Below, piece after piece: positions 28,653 through 37,024 of a DNA stretch of 64,000 nucleotides. The DNA comes from Thiosulfatimonas sediminis (lineage in GTDB: Bacteria > Pseudomonadota > Gammaproteobacteria > Thiomicrospirales > Thiomicrospiraceae), in the NCBI RefSeq assembly GCF_011398355.1, contig NZ_AP021889.1:992001-1056000 (forward strand). The letters are read 5' to 3'. The notes under the pieces were generated by a model. It ran no database searches. It was given only the letters and a program-made list of their open reading frames with translations, and was not told the origin of the DNA. The position numbers and the translations under genes are program-made. Within the stretch, counting starts at the first letter, position 1; each line of letters opens with the position of its first letter.

Positions 28653-29948
28653 ATGCATATAAAACGCTTTTTTGCGCCTAACATGCGTCAGGCAATGAAC
28701 GCTGTCCGCCAAGAACATGGCGATGAGGCCGTCATTTTATCGACAAAACAGACCGCTGATGGTGTCGAAATTGTGGCAGCGTTGGATCCTGAAGCATTGG
28801 CTTATCAGCAAAATGTTCAGGAAACAGCGACGTTGAATGCAGCTCAGAACGGTGACTCATTAAATTCTGCCATTCGGTTTGAGCAACAAGCTATGTTGAC
28901 ACGTGAGCGAGTGGCTAATGCGTATGATGCTCAACAGCAGCCAGCAGCACGCCCGAGTGCGAATCGTTACGCGACTGCTCAGCCGCAAGTGGCTTATGCG
29001 GAATCGGTCAGTGCGCCGAGTGCGCAGATTGAACTGATGGCGCAAGAACTCCAGCAGGTGCGCAGTCTGTTAGAAAATCAGCTTTCAAGTTTGGCTTGGG
29101 GGCATAGCGAAGTCCAAAAACCGGAACAGATTGCGTTATTGAAGCGCTTGATGGGCTTAGGTTTTGGTTGGGAGTTGTCGCAAAGCTTGCTGCAGCAAGC
29201 ACAAGATTCCGCTAGCTTGGATTGGGCGTCGATTTTACGTTTGCTGGAACAGAGTGTCACTTCTGATGAACGCGACCTGCTGGACCGTGGAGGCATTATT
29301 GCGTTGGTCGGCCCGACCGGTGTTGGCAAAACGACGACTATTGCTAAATTGGCTAGCCGTTTTGTGATGCGCAATAGTGCAAGTGACATCGCTTTAATCA
29401 GTACTGATAGTTACAAAATCGGTGCGCAAGCGCAGTTGAAATTGTTTGCGGATTTAATTCAAGTACCGGTGTATGTGGCAGCCAATCAAGGCGAGTTGTA
29501 TAGCTTGTTGACGGCGATGGCCAGTAAAAAACTGGTGTTGATTGATACTGCAGGGATGAGTCAAAAAGACTTGCAGTTATCCAAACAACTGACATCCGGT
29601 CATCAAGGCGTGAATATGGTGCGTAATTATCTGGTGATGTCAGCGGCCACACAATTAAGTGTGATGCGCGATATTGTCAAATCGTTTGGTGAAGTGGTGT
29701 TGAAAGGCTGTATTTTGACAAAAGTGGATGAAGCAACTCAATTGGGTAATGCGCTCACGGTGTTACTGGAATCGGAATTGCCGATTAGTTATTTAAGTAC
29801 CGGACAGCGCGTGCCGGAAGACATTGAAAAAATTCATGCTCGCGATTTAATTGACCGTGCGATTGTACTGGGTCAGCAAAATTCGCAAAACATTGATGAG
29901 CAAGCGTTCCGCTTAGGAATGGGAAAGGAGATTTCAAATGCTCAATGA
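28653..29948 (+). CDS. flhF: Flagellar placement GTPase FlhF
   Basis: FlhF is an SRP-family GTPase that recruits the first basal-body proteins to the cell pole and promotes flagellar formation. The 431-residue protein has the conserved N-terminal B domain (MHIKRFFAPNMRQAMNAVRQ), a disordered Gln/Ala-rich middle, and the NG domain from about 140. There G1 GPTGVGKT is at 220-227, and the DTAGMSQKD and TKVDEATQLGN boxes follow. It overlaps flhG by 11 bases, the ATPase that stimulates FlhF GTP hydrolysis. Confidence 0.97.
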   Translation: MHIKRFFAPNMRQAMNAVRQEHGDEAVILSTKQTADGVEIVAALDPEALAYQQNVQETATLNAAQNGDSLNSAIRFEQQAMLTRERVANAYDAQQQPAARPSANRYATAQPQVAYAESVSAPSAQIELMAQELQQVRSLLENQLSSLAWGHSEVQKPEQIALLKRLMGLGFGWELSQSLLQQAQDSASLDWASILRLLEQSVTSDERDLLDRGGIIALVGPTGVGKTTTIAKLASRFVMRNSASDIALISTDSYKIGAQAQLKLFADLIQVPVYVAANQGELYSLLTAMASKKLVLIDTAGMSQKDLQLSKQLTSGHQGVNMVRNYLVMSAATQLSVMRDIVKSFGEVVLKGCILTKVDEATQLGNALTVLLESELPISYLSTGQRVPEDIEKIHARDLIDRAIVLGQQNSQNIDEQAFRLGMGKEISNAQ

Positions 29949-30855
29949 TCAGGCAGCCGGCTTAAGAGCTTTACATGCGCAGCAGAAACAAAATTCGCCT
30001 GCGGTGCAAAATACCTTGAACCCACCAAAACAAATGATGTCAAAGCAGCAAAAACCCGTCAGAGTGATTGCGGTGGCCAGTGGTAAAGGCGGGGTTGGTA
30101 AAACCAATGTTTCGGTTAATTTGGGCATTCAATTAAGTAAGCTGGGTAACCGAGTTTTGTTAATGGATGCGGATATGGGCTTGGCAAATGTCGATATAAT
30201 GCTTGGCTTGCATACCAAATATAATTTGTCACACGTTTTGGATGGCCAGAAAACCTTGCGCGAAGTAATTATGCAAGGCCCTGGTGGTCTCAAAATCATT
30301 CCAGCTGCATCGGGTGTTCGTCGTATGGCGCAACTTAATGCCATGGAAAACGCAGGGATTATTAACGCCTTTAGCGAGTTGTCGGACGAGTTGGATGTAT
30401 TAATAATTGACACAGCAGCGGGTATCGCAGATAGTGTGGTCAGCTTTTGCCGTGCTTCTCAAGAGGTGATTGTGGTGGTAACTGATGAGCCCGCGTCCAT
30501 CACCGATGCGTACGCTTTAATTAAAGTACTTAGCCGAGATTATCAAGTTTCGCGTTTCCGTCTGCTGGCGAATATGGCAAAATCTCCGGCGCATGGTCGT
30601 CAGTTATACGAAAAGCTCTCTAAGGTAACTGAACAGTTTTTGGATGTGTCGCTGGATTATTTCGGGGCAGTGCCTTACGATCAATCGCTAAAGGATGCGG
30701 TGCAAAAACAGATTCCGGTCACGTTATTTCGCCCGACCAGCTTGTCAGCCAATGCGTTTGAAAATATGGCACATTCTGTCGAGCGTTGGTCAAGACCGCA
30801 AGGTGCTAGTGGCTATTTACAGTTTTTCGTTGAGAACCTTTTCCAAGGACGTTAA
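29938..30855 (+). CDS. flhG: Flagellar number regulator FlhG (FleN)
   Basis: FlhG/FleN is a MinD/ParA-type ATPase that limits flagellar number, in part by restraining FleQ. The 305-residue protein has a deviant Walker A SGKGGVGKT (about 48-56), MDADMGLANVDIMLGL, and IDTAAGIADSV. In Pseudomonas it acts on FleQ together with c-di-GMP, which makes the altered FleQ residues noted here relevant. It begins inside flhF and is followed after 6 bases by fliA. Confidence 0.96.
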   Translation: MLNDQAAGLRALHAQQKQNSPAVQNTLNPPKQMMSKQQKPVRVIAVASGKGGVGKTNVSVNLGIQLSKLGNRVLLMDADMGLANVDIMLGLHTKYNLSHVLDGQKTLREVIMQGPGGLKIIPAASGVRRMAQLNAMENAGIINAFSELSDELDVLIIDTAAGIADSVVSFCRASQEVIVVVTDEPASITDAYALIKVLSRDYQVSRFRLLANMAKSPAHGRQLYEKLSKVTEQFLDVSLDYFGAVPYDQSLKDAVQKQIPVTLFRPTSLSANAFENMAHSVERWSRPQGASGYLQFFVENLFQGR

Positions 30856-30861
30856 TCGACT

Positions 30862-31587
30862 ATGAGTGGTGCGCAGATTTATCAGCAAGTACAAAAGCAG
30901 AATCAGTCTCCGATGAAAGCGTTGGAAGACTATCTGCCTTTGGTCAAGCGCATTGCTTATCATCTAAAAGGGCGTTTGCCAGCCAGTGTGCAAGTTGACG
31001 ATCTGATTCAGTCGGGTATTATCGGGCTGATTGAAGCGATGCAAAAGTACAACAACAGCCACGGAGCGAGTTTTGAAACCTATGCCGGGATTCGGATTCG
31101 TGGTGCAATGCTGGATGAAATTCGTAAAGGCGATTGGACTCCGCGTTCAGTGCATCGCAAATCACGAGAAATCAGTGAAGCGATTCACCAAGTGGAGATT
31201 CGCACTGGTCGGGAAGCCCATGATGCGGAAGTCGCTGCTGAGTTGGGGATTGATTTAGCGGAGTATCACCGACTGCTTAATGATACAAATTCCGCACAAT
31301 TGTTATCGATTGACCAGCCTGACCATGACGATTTGGCTGAAGAGCGTATGGTTGGCAGTGGGCAAACACCGTTGCAAGCCTTGCATGACAGTGATTTTGC
31401 ACAGGCCTTAGCGGCTGAAATTGAGCGTCTACCAGAAAAAGAAAAATTAGTGATGGCGCTTTATTATGATGAAGAATTAAATCTTAAAGAGATTGGCCAA
31501 GTGTTGGATGTCAGTGAATCGCGCGTCAGTCAGATTCATTCGCAAGCGGTCAAGCGGATTCGTGCAAGAATGGATGCTTGGCTGTAA
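30862..31587 (+). CDS. fliA: Flagellar sigma factor FliA (sigma-28)
   Basis: FliA (241 residues) directs RNA polymerase to late flagellar and chemotaxis promoters. Region 2 (LEDYLPLVKRIAYHLKGRLP, SFETYAGIRIRGAMLDEIR), region 3, and region 4 with its helix-turn-helix (LNLKEIGQVLDVSESRVSQI) are complete. It closes the flhA-flhF-flhG-fliA chain and precedes cheY. No flgM (anti-sigma) gene is in this window. Confidence 0.98.
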   Translation: MSGAQIYQQVQKQNQSPMKALEDYLPLVKRIAYHLKGRLPASVQVDDLIQSGIIGLIEAMQKYNNSHGASFETYAGIRIRGAMLDEIRKGDWTPRSVHRKSREISEAIHQVEIRTGREAHDAEVAAELGIDLAEYHRLLNDTNSAQLLSIDQPDHDDLAEERMVGSGQTPLQALHDSDFAQALAAEIERLPEKEKLVMALYYDEELNLKEIGQVLDVSESRVSQIHSQAVKRIRARMDAWL

Positions 31588-31598
31588 GTTGGCAAAGA

Positions 31599-31626
31599 AA
31601 TTATCTAAAATACAGAATTATCTAAA
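31599..31626. promoter_or_regulatory. Direct repeat upstream of cheY
   Basis: AATTATCTAAA occurs twice, at 31599-31609 and 31616-31626, 17 bases apart and 22 bases before the cheY ATG. The spacing suggests a regulator site or overlapping promoter; no known box was recognised. Confidence 0.4.
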
Positions 31627-31647
31627 TTTAAATAGTAAGGAATACAG

Positions 31648-32052
31648 ATGCAAATTAATCGAGATATGAATATTTTGGTGGTTGATGATTTTTCAACTAT
31701 GCGCCGTATCGTAAAAAATTTGCTCAAAGAACTCGGTTTTAGCAAGTTTGATGAAGCGGATGATGGCGCGGTTGCTTGGCCGATGATTCAAAGTGGTAAA
31801 TACGATTTTATCGTTAGCGATTGGAATATGCCGCAAATGACGGGAATCGATTTATTGCGTCATGTGCGCGCTGATGCCAAACTTAAAAACACCCCTTTTT
31901 TGTTGATTACCGCTGAAGCCAAGCGTTCACAGATTTTGGAAGCGGCGCAAGCCGGCGTGGATGGGTATATTGTTAAGCCTTTTACCGCGGCAACTTTGAA
32001 TGAAAAGATTGAAAAAATCTTTGAACGAGTTGCTCAGCGTCAACAAGCGTAA
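31648..32052 (+). CDS. cheY: Chemotaxis response regulator CheY
   Basis: CheY carries the signal from CheA to FliM: once phosphorylated it binds the switch and changes rotation. The 134-residue single receiver domain has acidic residues DD at 13-14, phosphoacceptor Asp58 (VSDWNMPQMTGIDLL), Thr in LLITAEA, and the conserved Lys in YIVKPF. VVDDFSTMRRIVKNLL is the typical chemotaxis CheY start. A terminator separates it from cheZ, so cheY may be expressed above cheZ. Confidence 0.97.
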   Translation: MQINRDMNILVVDDFSTMRRIVKNLLKELGFSKFDEADDGAVAWPMIQSGKYDFIVSDWNMPQMTGIDLLRHVRADAKLKNTPFLLITAEAKRSQILEAAQAGVDGYIVKPFTAATLNEKIEKIFERVAQRQQA

Positions 32053-32081
32053 CTTTACTTAAATTCATCGGGTTATTTTGC

Positions 32082-32115
32082 AAAGCCTAGACGTGGATAG
32101 CGTCTGGGCTTTTGT
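32082..32115 (+). terminator. Terminator or attenuator between cheY and cheZ
   Basis: A 12-bp stem (AAAGCCTAGACG with CGTCTGGGCTTT, one T-G wobble) with a 7-base loop is followed by TTTTGTTATT. It probably ends most cheY transcripts and may allow partial read-through into cheZ. Confidence 0.75.
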
Positions 32116-32196
32116 TATTATAAGGCGATGTTTTTGGCGGCAAATTTCGTTTAGTTGGTTGCTAAACACCGCGTTTTTAACAAGGAGCAGAGTCTT

Positions 32197-32859
32197 ATGA
32201 GTCAGACCAATCAAGCGAGTTTAGCGATGCAATTAGAGTTGGCCAATCAACTTGTGGCAGCCTTACAAGCCAATGAGCAGAAACTGGCGCAATCGCTTAC
32301 CCTGCAGCTTGCGCAAATGACGGAAAATTCTCTTTATCAACAAATCAAAGATCTTGCAGAAAACTTGCATTCAACCTTGGATGAGCTTGAGCATATGCCA
32401 TTGTTGATGCAAACCAAGCATGATATTCCTGATGTCACTGAACGTTTACAATATGTTTTGGATGCGATTGAAGATGCGAGTGGTAAAACGCTGACCAGTG
32501 CGGAAAATTCCATGGCGATTATTGAACAGTTGGAAAGTTTGGCTCCCACACAAGCATCAATGCAAGGCTTGTTGCAAGAACTCAGCGGCGAGTTGAATAA
32601 GATTATGTTGGCGCAATCTTTCCAAGATTTAACCGGACAAGTGCTTAATCGTGTCATTTTAATTATTTCTTCGTTAGAACAGAGTTTATTGTCGTTGATT
32701 GAAAAGTCAGGTCATGATTTCAACTTAATCCCAGAGCGCCGTGAAAGTCAGGCAGAATTACATAAAGGCGTGGGCCCAAATGTGACCAGCAGCGGACAAA
32801 AAGACGCACTTGGCAATCAAGATGATGTGGATGACCTGCTTGCTGATTTAGGTATTTAG
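32197..32859 (+). CDS. cheZ: Phospho-CheY phosphatase CheZ
   Basis: CheZ dephosphorylates CheY-P and ends the tumble signal. I start at ATG 32197, which follows AAGGAG; a TTG at 32155 has no ribosome site. The 220-residue product forms a long helical hairpin and has the catalytic motif AQSFQDLTGQVL, with Asp144 and Gln148 equivalent to the Salmonella active-site pair. Its C-terminal CheY-binding helix reads DDVDDLLADLGI. Length matches the family (about 214). Confidence 0.96.
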   Translation: MSQTNQASLAMQLELANQLVAALQANEQKLAQSLTLQLAQMTENSLYQQIKDLAENLHSTLDELEHMPLLMQTKHDIPDVTERLQYVLDAIEDASGKTLTSAENSMAIIEQLESLAPTQASMQGLLQELSGELNKIMLAQSFQDLTGQVLNRVILIISSLEQSLLSLIEKSGHDFNLIPERRESQAELHKGVGPNVTSSGQKDALGNQDDVDDLLADLGI

Positions 32860-32872
32860 AGTGCCTAATTTG

Positions 32873-32915
32873 TCTAAGGTCGGGATTCAATATTCAGACT
32901 TAGAATCGTTTTTTT
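32873..32915 (+). terminator. Probable terminator after cheZ
   Basis: TCTAAGGTC (32873-32881) pairs with GACTTAGA (32897-32904), with one bulged base, and a run of seven T follows at 32909-32915. The remaining gap up to cheA (to 33258) holds the cheA promoters and nothing else that I recognise. Confidence 0.6.
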
Positions 32916-33118
32916 AAGGAAGGTTGGCTGTTTGGAGTCATGTCGAAATCTGCCAAAAATCCGCTTTATCGTACCGCTAAATTGCTCTCTCCCCTCGGGC
33001 AAAATTGACAAAGGCAACTTCATTGTTAGCCCTATCGCGTTAAAGACGTTATGAATTATTCGGTTCTTCTTAAGTTATTTGGCATGATTTTACCTGTCTA
33101 GTTGTGTTCAAGTCGGTT

Positions 33119-33134
33119 TGGCATAGTGATTGCT
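33119..33134 (+). promoter_or_regulatory. Sigma-54 promoter of cheA
   Basis: TGGCAT, AGTGA, TTGCT has GG (33120-33121), ten bases, GC (33132-33133). It lies about 125 bases before the cheA start and would give a leader of about 110 bases. Confidence 0.8.
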
Positions 33135-33170
33135 CAATTATCTTCAAAATAGCCAATTTAGCCGTTTATA

Positions 33171-33178
33171 GCCGATAA
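33171..33178 (+). promoter_or_regulatory. Sigma-28-like -10 box upstream of cheA
   Basis: GCCGATAA matches the full FliA -10 consensus, but no TAAA-like -35 is found at the right distance. It could be a second promoter, or chance. Confidence 0.25.
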
Positions 33179-33258
33179 AGGTGTTTTAGGGCGGCAAATA
33201 ATAGACACTCGACGGTCACTGAAATTGCCGTTGTTGAAAGTCTCAAGAGGTAATCATT

Positions 33259-35322
33259 GTGGATGAAGAAATTTTAAGTGACTTTCTGGTTGAAGCTTCC
33301 GAGCTGATTGATCAATTAAATGGTCAATTAGTCGACTTAGAGCAATCACCAACCGATGTGGATCTATTAAACGCGGTCTTCCGAGGTTTCCACACCGTTA
33401 AAGGCGGTGCAGGCTTTCTTGGTATTACGCCGTTGGTGCAAGTCTGTCACCGCGCTGAAAACGTATTTGACAAAATCCGTAATGGTGAGATTGCTTATGA
33501 CGCGCAAGCCGCGGATGTGATTTTACGCGCCTTTGATGTCATTTCAGATTCCATTGAAGCATTAAATGCGGGTGAACGTGATCTACCGGAGAATAATCCA
33601 CAACTCCTAGCAGAGTTGGATCAATTGTCTAAAGGTGCGGCGGCCGTGGCGGCAATGGACGTTGTCATCGCAGAACCGGAAGTTGCCTTGCATTTACCTG
33701 ATGGCGTTGACCCTGATGGGGATATGACGGATGAAGAATTTGAAGCTTTACTGAATCAGCGCGACCAACTTGGTACGGCGGATCCTCAGACAGCGTCCAG
33801 TGTGTCGTTGCATTTACCTGATGGACTTGATCCAGATGGCGATATTACCGATGACGAGTTTGAGGCTTTATTACAGCAGCGTGATCAGTTGCAGAGTGAG
33901 GCACCATCCCAACCTATGGCCACAGGAAAAGCGGTGAAATTAACCTTGGATGCAGGATTGGATCCAGACGGTGATATGACCGATGAGGAATTTGAGGCCC
34001 TCTTAAACCAGCGCGACTTGATGTTAGTTGATGAGGAGACACCTGCACCGGCAGCTGTGGCAAAAGCTGTTGCAATACCCCGTTCAGCCCCAACGGTTGC
34101 CGCTGTAGCGAGTACCTCACCTCAAGAAGATGCAACAGCCAAGGTGGCCGCAAAAGGCAATACTGAATCGACGGTTCGTGTTGATACGCGTCGCTTAGAC
34201 GAGATTATGAATCTGGTCGGAGAGCTGGTTTTGGTGCGCAATCGCTTATTGACATTGCGTGGCACGAGCGACAGTTCTGAAGCAATTTCTAACGCTGTTG
34301 GTAATTTGGATCATGTCACGACGGATTTGCAGGCATCGGTGATGAAGACACGGATGCAGCCGGTTAAGAAAGTGTTTGGCCGTTTTCCACGCGTGGTACG
34401 TGATTTAGCGCGCAAATTGAATAAGAAAATCGAATTAGAGATGCAAGGGGAAGAGACCGATTTAGATAAAAATCTTGTTGAAGCACTTGCCGATCCTTTA
34501 GTGCATTTGGTGCGTAATTCGGTGGACCACGGAATTGAAATGCCAGCCGATCGTCTGGCCTGTGGTAAGTCAGACACCGGTCGAGTGATTCTGGCCGCTG
34601 AGCAAGAGGGTGACCATATTCTGTTATCGATTACCGATGATGGTAAAGGAATGGATCCCGACGTTTTGCGCCGAAAAGCAGTTGAAAAAGGTTTGATGGA
34701 TGAAATCGCGGCCAATTCTTTAGATGATAAATCGGCGTTTGAACTGATTTTATCCGCTGGATTCTCAACCGCTGAACAGGTGAGTGATATTTCTGGTCGT
34801 GGTGTCGGTATGGATGTGGTTAAGAATATGATCACTAAGTTGAACGGCAGCATTGATATTCATTCTGTTCTTGGGCAAGGGACACAAATCAGTATTCGCG
34901 TGCCTTTGACCTTGGCGATTTTGCCAACTTTAATGGTCTCTTTTGGCGAAGACAGTTATGCGATTCCGTTGACGAGTGTGCTGGAGATTTTTGATTATAA
35001 AACGGATAAAACGAATAAAATTGATGGTCAGCGAATGGTGCGCTTGCGAGATAAAAGTATACCGCTGTTCTTCTTAGATGAGTGGTTGGCGCCTGATTGT
35101 GTTAAAGAGAACTATAACAATGACAAGGTGGTGATTGTTTCGATTGGTAACCAGCGTGTTGGGTTTGTGGTTGATCAAGTTAATGGACAAGAAGAAGTGG
35201 TAATTAAGCCTTTGGGAACGATGCTTAAGAAACTAAGTGGATACGCAGGTGCGACCATTACAGGTAATGGCAATATTGCTCTTATTCTCGATTTACCCGG
35301 CGTAGTTCAACGTTTTCAGTAG
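33259..35322 (+). CDS. cheA: Chemotaxis histidine kinase CheA
   Basis: CheA (687 residues) autophosphorylates under receptor control and passes phosphate to CheY and CheB. It starts at GTG behind an AGAGG site. The P1 phosphotransfer domain has His45 (FRGFHTVKGGAGFLG). Residues about 144-255 form an acidic linker with three copies of a 26-residue unit containing DPDGDMTDEEFE, in the place where a CheY-binding P2 domain is often found. P3 dimerisation (RRLDEIMNLVGELVLVRNRL), P4 ATPase (LVRNSVDHGIE, DDGKGMD, GRGVGMDVV) and the CheW-like P5 domain complete the protein. cheW follows at once. Confidence 0.97.
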   Translation: MDEEILSDFLVEASELIDQLNGQLVDLEQSPTDVDLLNAVFRGFHTVKGGAGFLGITPLVQVCHRAENVFDKIRNGEIAYDAQAADVILRAFDVISDSIEALNAGERDLPENNPQLLAELDQLSKGAAAVAAMDVVIAEPEVALHLPDGVDPDGDMTDEEFEALLNQRDQLGTADPQTASSVSLHLPDGLDPDGDITDDEFEALLQQRDQLQSEAPSQPMATGKAVKLTLDAGLDPDGDMTDEEFEALLNQRDLMLVDEETPAPAAVAKAVAIPRSAPTVAAVASTSPQEDATAKVAAKGNTESTVRVDTRRLDEIMNLVGELVLVRNRLLTLRGTSDSSEAISNAVGNLDHVTTDLQASVMKTRMQPVKKVFGRFPRVVRDLARKLNKKIELEMQGEETDLDKNLVEALADPLVHLVRNSVDHGIEMPADRLACGKSDTGRVILAAEQEGDHILLSITDDGKGMDPDVLRRKAVEKGLMDEIAANSLDDKSAFELILSAGFSTAEQVSDISGRGVGMDVVKNMITKLNGSIDIHSVLGQGTQISIRVPLTLAILPTLMVSFGEDSYAIPLTSVLEIFDYKTDKTNKIDGQRMVRLRDKSIPLFFLDEWLAPDCVKENYNNDKVVIVSIGNQRVGFVVDQVNGQEEVVIKPLGTMLKKLSGYAGATITGNGNIALILDLPGVVQRFQ
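33688..34023 (+). repeat. Triple repeat in the CheA linker with EF-hand-like loops
   Basis: Three units begin at 33688, 33818 and 33940. Their 12-residue loops lie at residues 151-162, 191-202 and 235-246: DPDGDMTDEEFE, DPDGDITDDEFE, DPDGDMTDEEFE. Acidic residues or Thr fall at loop positions 1, 3, 5, 7, 9 and 12, as in a calcium-binding EF-hand, though the usual Gly at position 6 and hydrophobic residue at 8 are absent. Each loop is followed by a short helix (ALLNQRDQL). Confidence 0.9.
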
Positions 35323-35334
35323 TAGGTGATGGCA

Positions 35335-35841
35335 ATGATGCAATTTACAAATCGACAAAGCTTAACCGGTAACTTTTCTACCGTTGGCAATATGGATGAT
35401 GAAGAAGATTTTGGGCCGAGTATCCGCTGTGTTATGTTTGCTTTGGAAAACGAAATTTATGGCATTCAGGTCAGTAAAATTCGTGAGGTGCTGCGCGTTG
35501 GCAATATTCGTGCGGTGCCGGGTTCTAGTCGCCAGGTTTTAGGGGTGATTAATGTCCGTGGGGTAATTGTTACGGTGATTGATTCACGAGTGATGTTTGG
35601 CTTGGCAAGCAAACAAGTCGATGATTTGTCACGGATTATTATTGTGGAACTGGACGATGAACGCACAGTCGGTATCATGGTGGATTTTGTGATGGAAGTT
35701 AAAGACATTCCTGAGAAAAAATTTGAACCACTGTCATCGACCAAAGATAACGCCTCACGCAATATTCAAGGGATTGCACATTTTCAAGACAGTGTGATTA
35801 TCTTGCTTGATGTTGACACCATGTTTTACATTCATGAGTAA
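35335..35841 (+). CDS. cheW: Chemotaxis coupling protein CheW
   Basis: CheW links receptors to CheA. The 168-residue protein carries a CheW domain from about residue 25, with EIYGIQVSKIREVLRVGNI and VLGVINVRGVIVTVIDSR. GTG 35326 and ATG 35329 are alternative in-frame starts; the AGGTGA site fits ATG 35335 best. It directly follows cheA and ends facing the minus-strand flhB-like gene. No clear terminator was found in the 114 bases between them. Confidence 0.93.
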   Translation: MMQFTNRQSLTGNFSTVGNMDDEEDFGPSIRCVMFALENEIYGIQVSKIREVLRVGNIRAVPGSSRQVLGVINVRGVIVTVIDSRVMFGLASKQVDDLSRIIIVELDDERTVGIMVDFVMEVKDIPEKKFEPLSSTKDNASRNIQGIAHFQDSVIILLDVDTMFYIHE

Positions 35842-35955
35842 TTTGATTCAGCGCGTAACAATCGCCAACTCGGATAGCGTTCATCCACTTGTTGCGGCCA
35901 CTAAAAAATTGCGATGTATAAAATTTGAATTTCGCTCTTTTCGCATTTTATGCGT

Positions 35956-36249
35956 TTAGGTAGAGTGGTTAGGCGCTTTGGGAAGTTCTTTGCCGGAAAG
36001 TTGATAAGCAAAAATAAGAACTTGCGCAACAGCTTCGTAGAGTTTGTCGGGAATTTCTTGATCGAGTTGTACTTGGCTAAGTAAAGTGACCAGTTCGTGA
36101 TTCTGTTGGATAGGGATTTTGTGGGCGATGCCCTGGGCAATGATCGCTTCAGCGATCACGCCCTGACCTTTTGCTGTTACACGCGGTGCGCCTTCCCCAT
36201 CATATTGGAGTGACACCGCTTGTTGTAACGGTGGCTTTGCTTCATCCAT
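35956..36249 (-). CDS. FlhB C-terminal domain paralogue (FlhX/FhlB type)
   Basis: A 97-residue soluble protein equivalent to the cytoplasmic FlhB-C domain without membrane helices. It retains the family pattern AVSLQYDGEGAPRVTAKGQGVIAEAIIAQG followed by PDKLYEAVAQVLIFAYQL. The Asn-Pro-Thr-His cleavage site is absent, because the protein corresponds to the part after the cut. Such proteins can substitute functionally for the cleaved FlhB fragment in some bacteria. It is the last gene of a minus-strand group with STAS, CheY-like and CheW-like genes; the FliK-like gene lies upstream. Confidence 0.85.
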   Translation of the reverse strand: MDEAKPPLQQAVSLQYDGEGAPRVTAKGQGVIAEAIIAQGIAHKIPIQQNHELVTLLSQVQLDQEIPDKLYEAVAQVLIFAYQLSGKELPKAPNHST

Positions 36250-36261
36250 AGAGTTGGAAGC

Positions 36262-36537
36262 CTAAGAGAGTTGCAATGCTTGGTTTAACCCTAGTTTCTC
36301 AGCAGAGGTTTTAAGGGTTTCCGATGCGTTAAGCCAGCTGACAGATTTACCTTGCGCAATCGCATTTTGGATTAACATCAATAAGCACTGTAGGCCAGAG
36401 GTGTCAATGGTGTCAACCGCTTCACCATCTAGCAAGATATCGGTTTCTGCTTCGTTAAACTGTGCACCGAGTTGCGAAAACTGTTGTTCAATTTGATTAA
36501 TAATCAAACTGTCATTTAAAGTAATGGTTGAACTCAT
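36262..36537 (-). CDS. STAS domain protein
   Basis: A 91-residue single STAS domain. The helix after the central strand reads DTIDTSGLQCLLMLIQ, with Ser47 at the position phosphorylated in anti-sigma-factor antagonists such as SpoIIAA. No dedicated kinase is adjacent. In proteobacterial chemotaxis clusters, small STAS proteins often sit with cheY and cheA genes, but their role is unclear. It lies 12 bases upstream of the FlhB-like gene and 57 bases after the CheY-like gene, so the genes are probably co-transcribed. Confidence 0.85.
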   Translation of the reverse strand: MSSTITLNDSLIINQIEQQFSQLGAQFNEAETDILLDGEAVDTIDTSGLQCLLMLIQNAIAQGKSVSWLNASETLKTSAEKLGLNQALQLS

Positions 36538-36594
36538 GGGATGTCCTTGGTTCTAAGTTAAATGCGAGGCAAGGCAACTCGGTGTAGCTTCTAT

Positions 36595-36954
36595 TTAAAG
36601 AACGCGTCCGATGACCGAAAGTAATTTTTCTGGGCTAAATGGTTTAACAATCCATCCTGTTGCACCGGCTTCTTTACCTTTGGTTTTCATATCACCAGAA
36701 GACTCTGTGGTCAGACAAAGAATTGGTGTGAATTTGTAGTTTGGCATACCGCGCAAGGCTGTGATCAACTCAATGCCATTCATGTTTGGCATGTTAATAT
36801 CGGTCACAACCAAGTCAAATTGGTTCTGTTTGGCAATATCCAGTGCTTGTGCGCCGTCCTCGGCTTCGACCACATCGTGGCCCGCAGATTTTAAAGACAT
36901 GCTCACCATTTGTCTCATGGATTTAGAATCATCCACTGCTAAGATTTTTGACAT
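36595..36954 (-). CDS. Second CheY-like response regulator
   Basis: A 119-residue receiver domain without output domain: acidic DD at 8-9, phosphoacceptor Asp52 (VVTDINMPNMNGIELI), and Lys in WIVKPFSPE. The start MSKILAVDDSKSMRQMVSMSL is typical of CheY paralogues found with STAS and CheA proteins rather than the FliM-binding CheY. It may act as a phosphate sink or serve the STAS pathway. It lies between cheW-like and STAS genes on the minus strand. Confidence 0.92.
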   Translation of the reverse strand: MSKILAVDDSKSMRQMVSMSLKSAGHDVVEAEDGAQALDIAKQNQFDLVVTDINMPNMNGIELITALRGMPNYKFTPILCLTTESSGDMKTKGKEAGATGWIVKPFSPEKLLSVIGRVL

Positions 36955-37024
36955 CCTAATCTCTCACTTTTTACTTTCAATCAAATCGGTTAATTGTCAT
37001 CGTTTGTTGTTTTGAATACAAGGT

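Noticed and set aside
34311-34853. 180-residue minus-strand frame within cheA
   Set aside because: It lies wholly antisense to the conserved kinase core and shows no family features.
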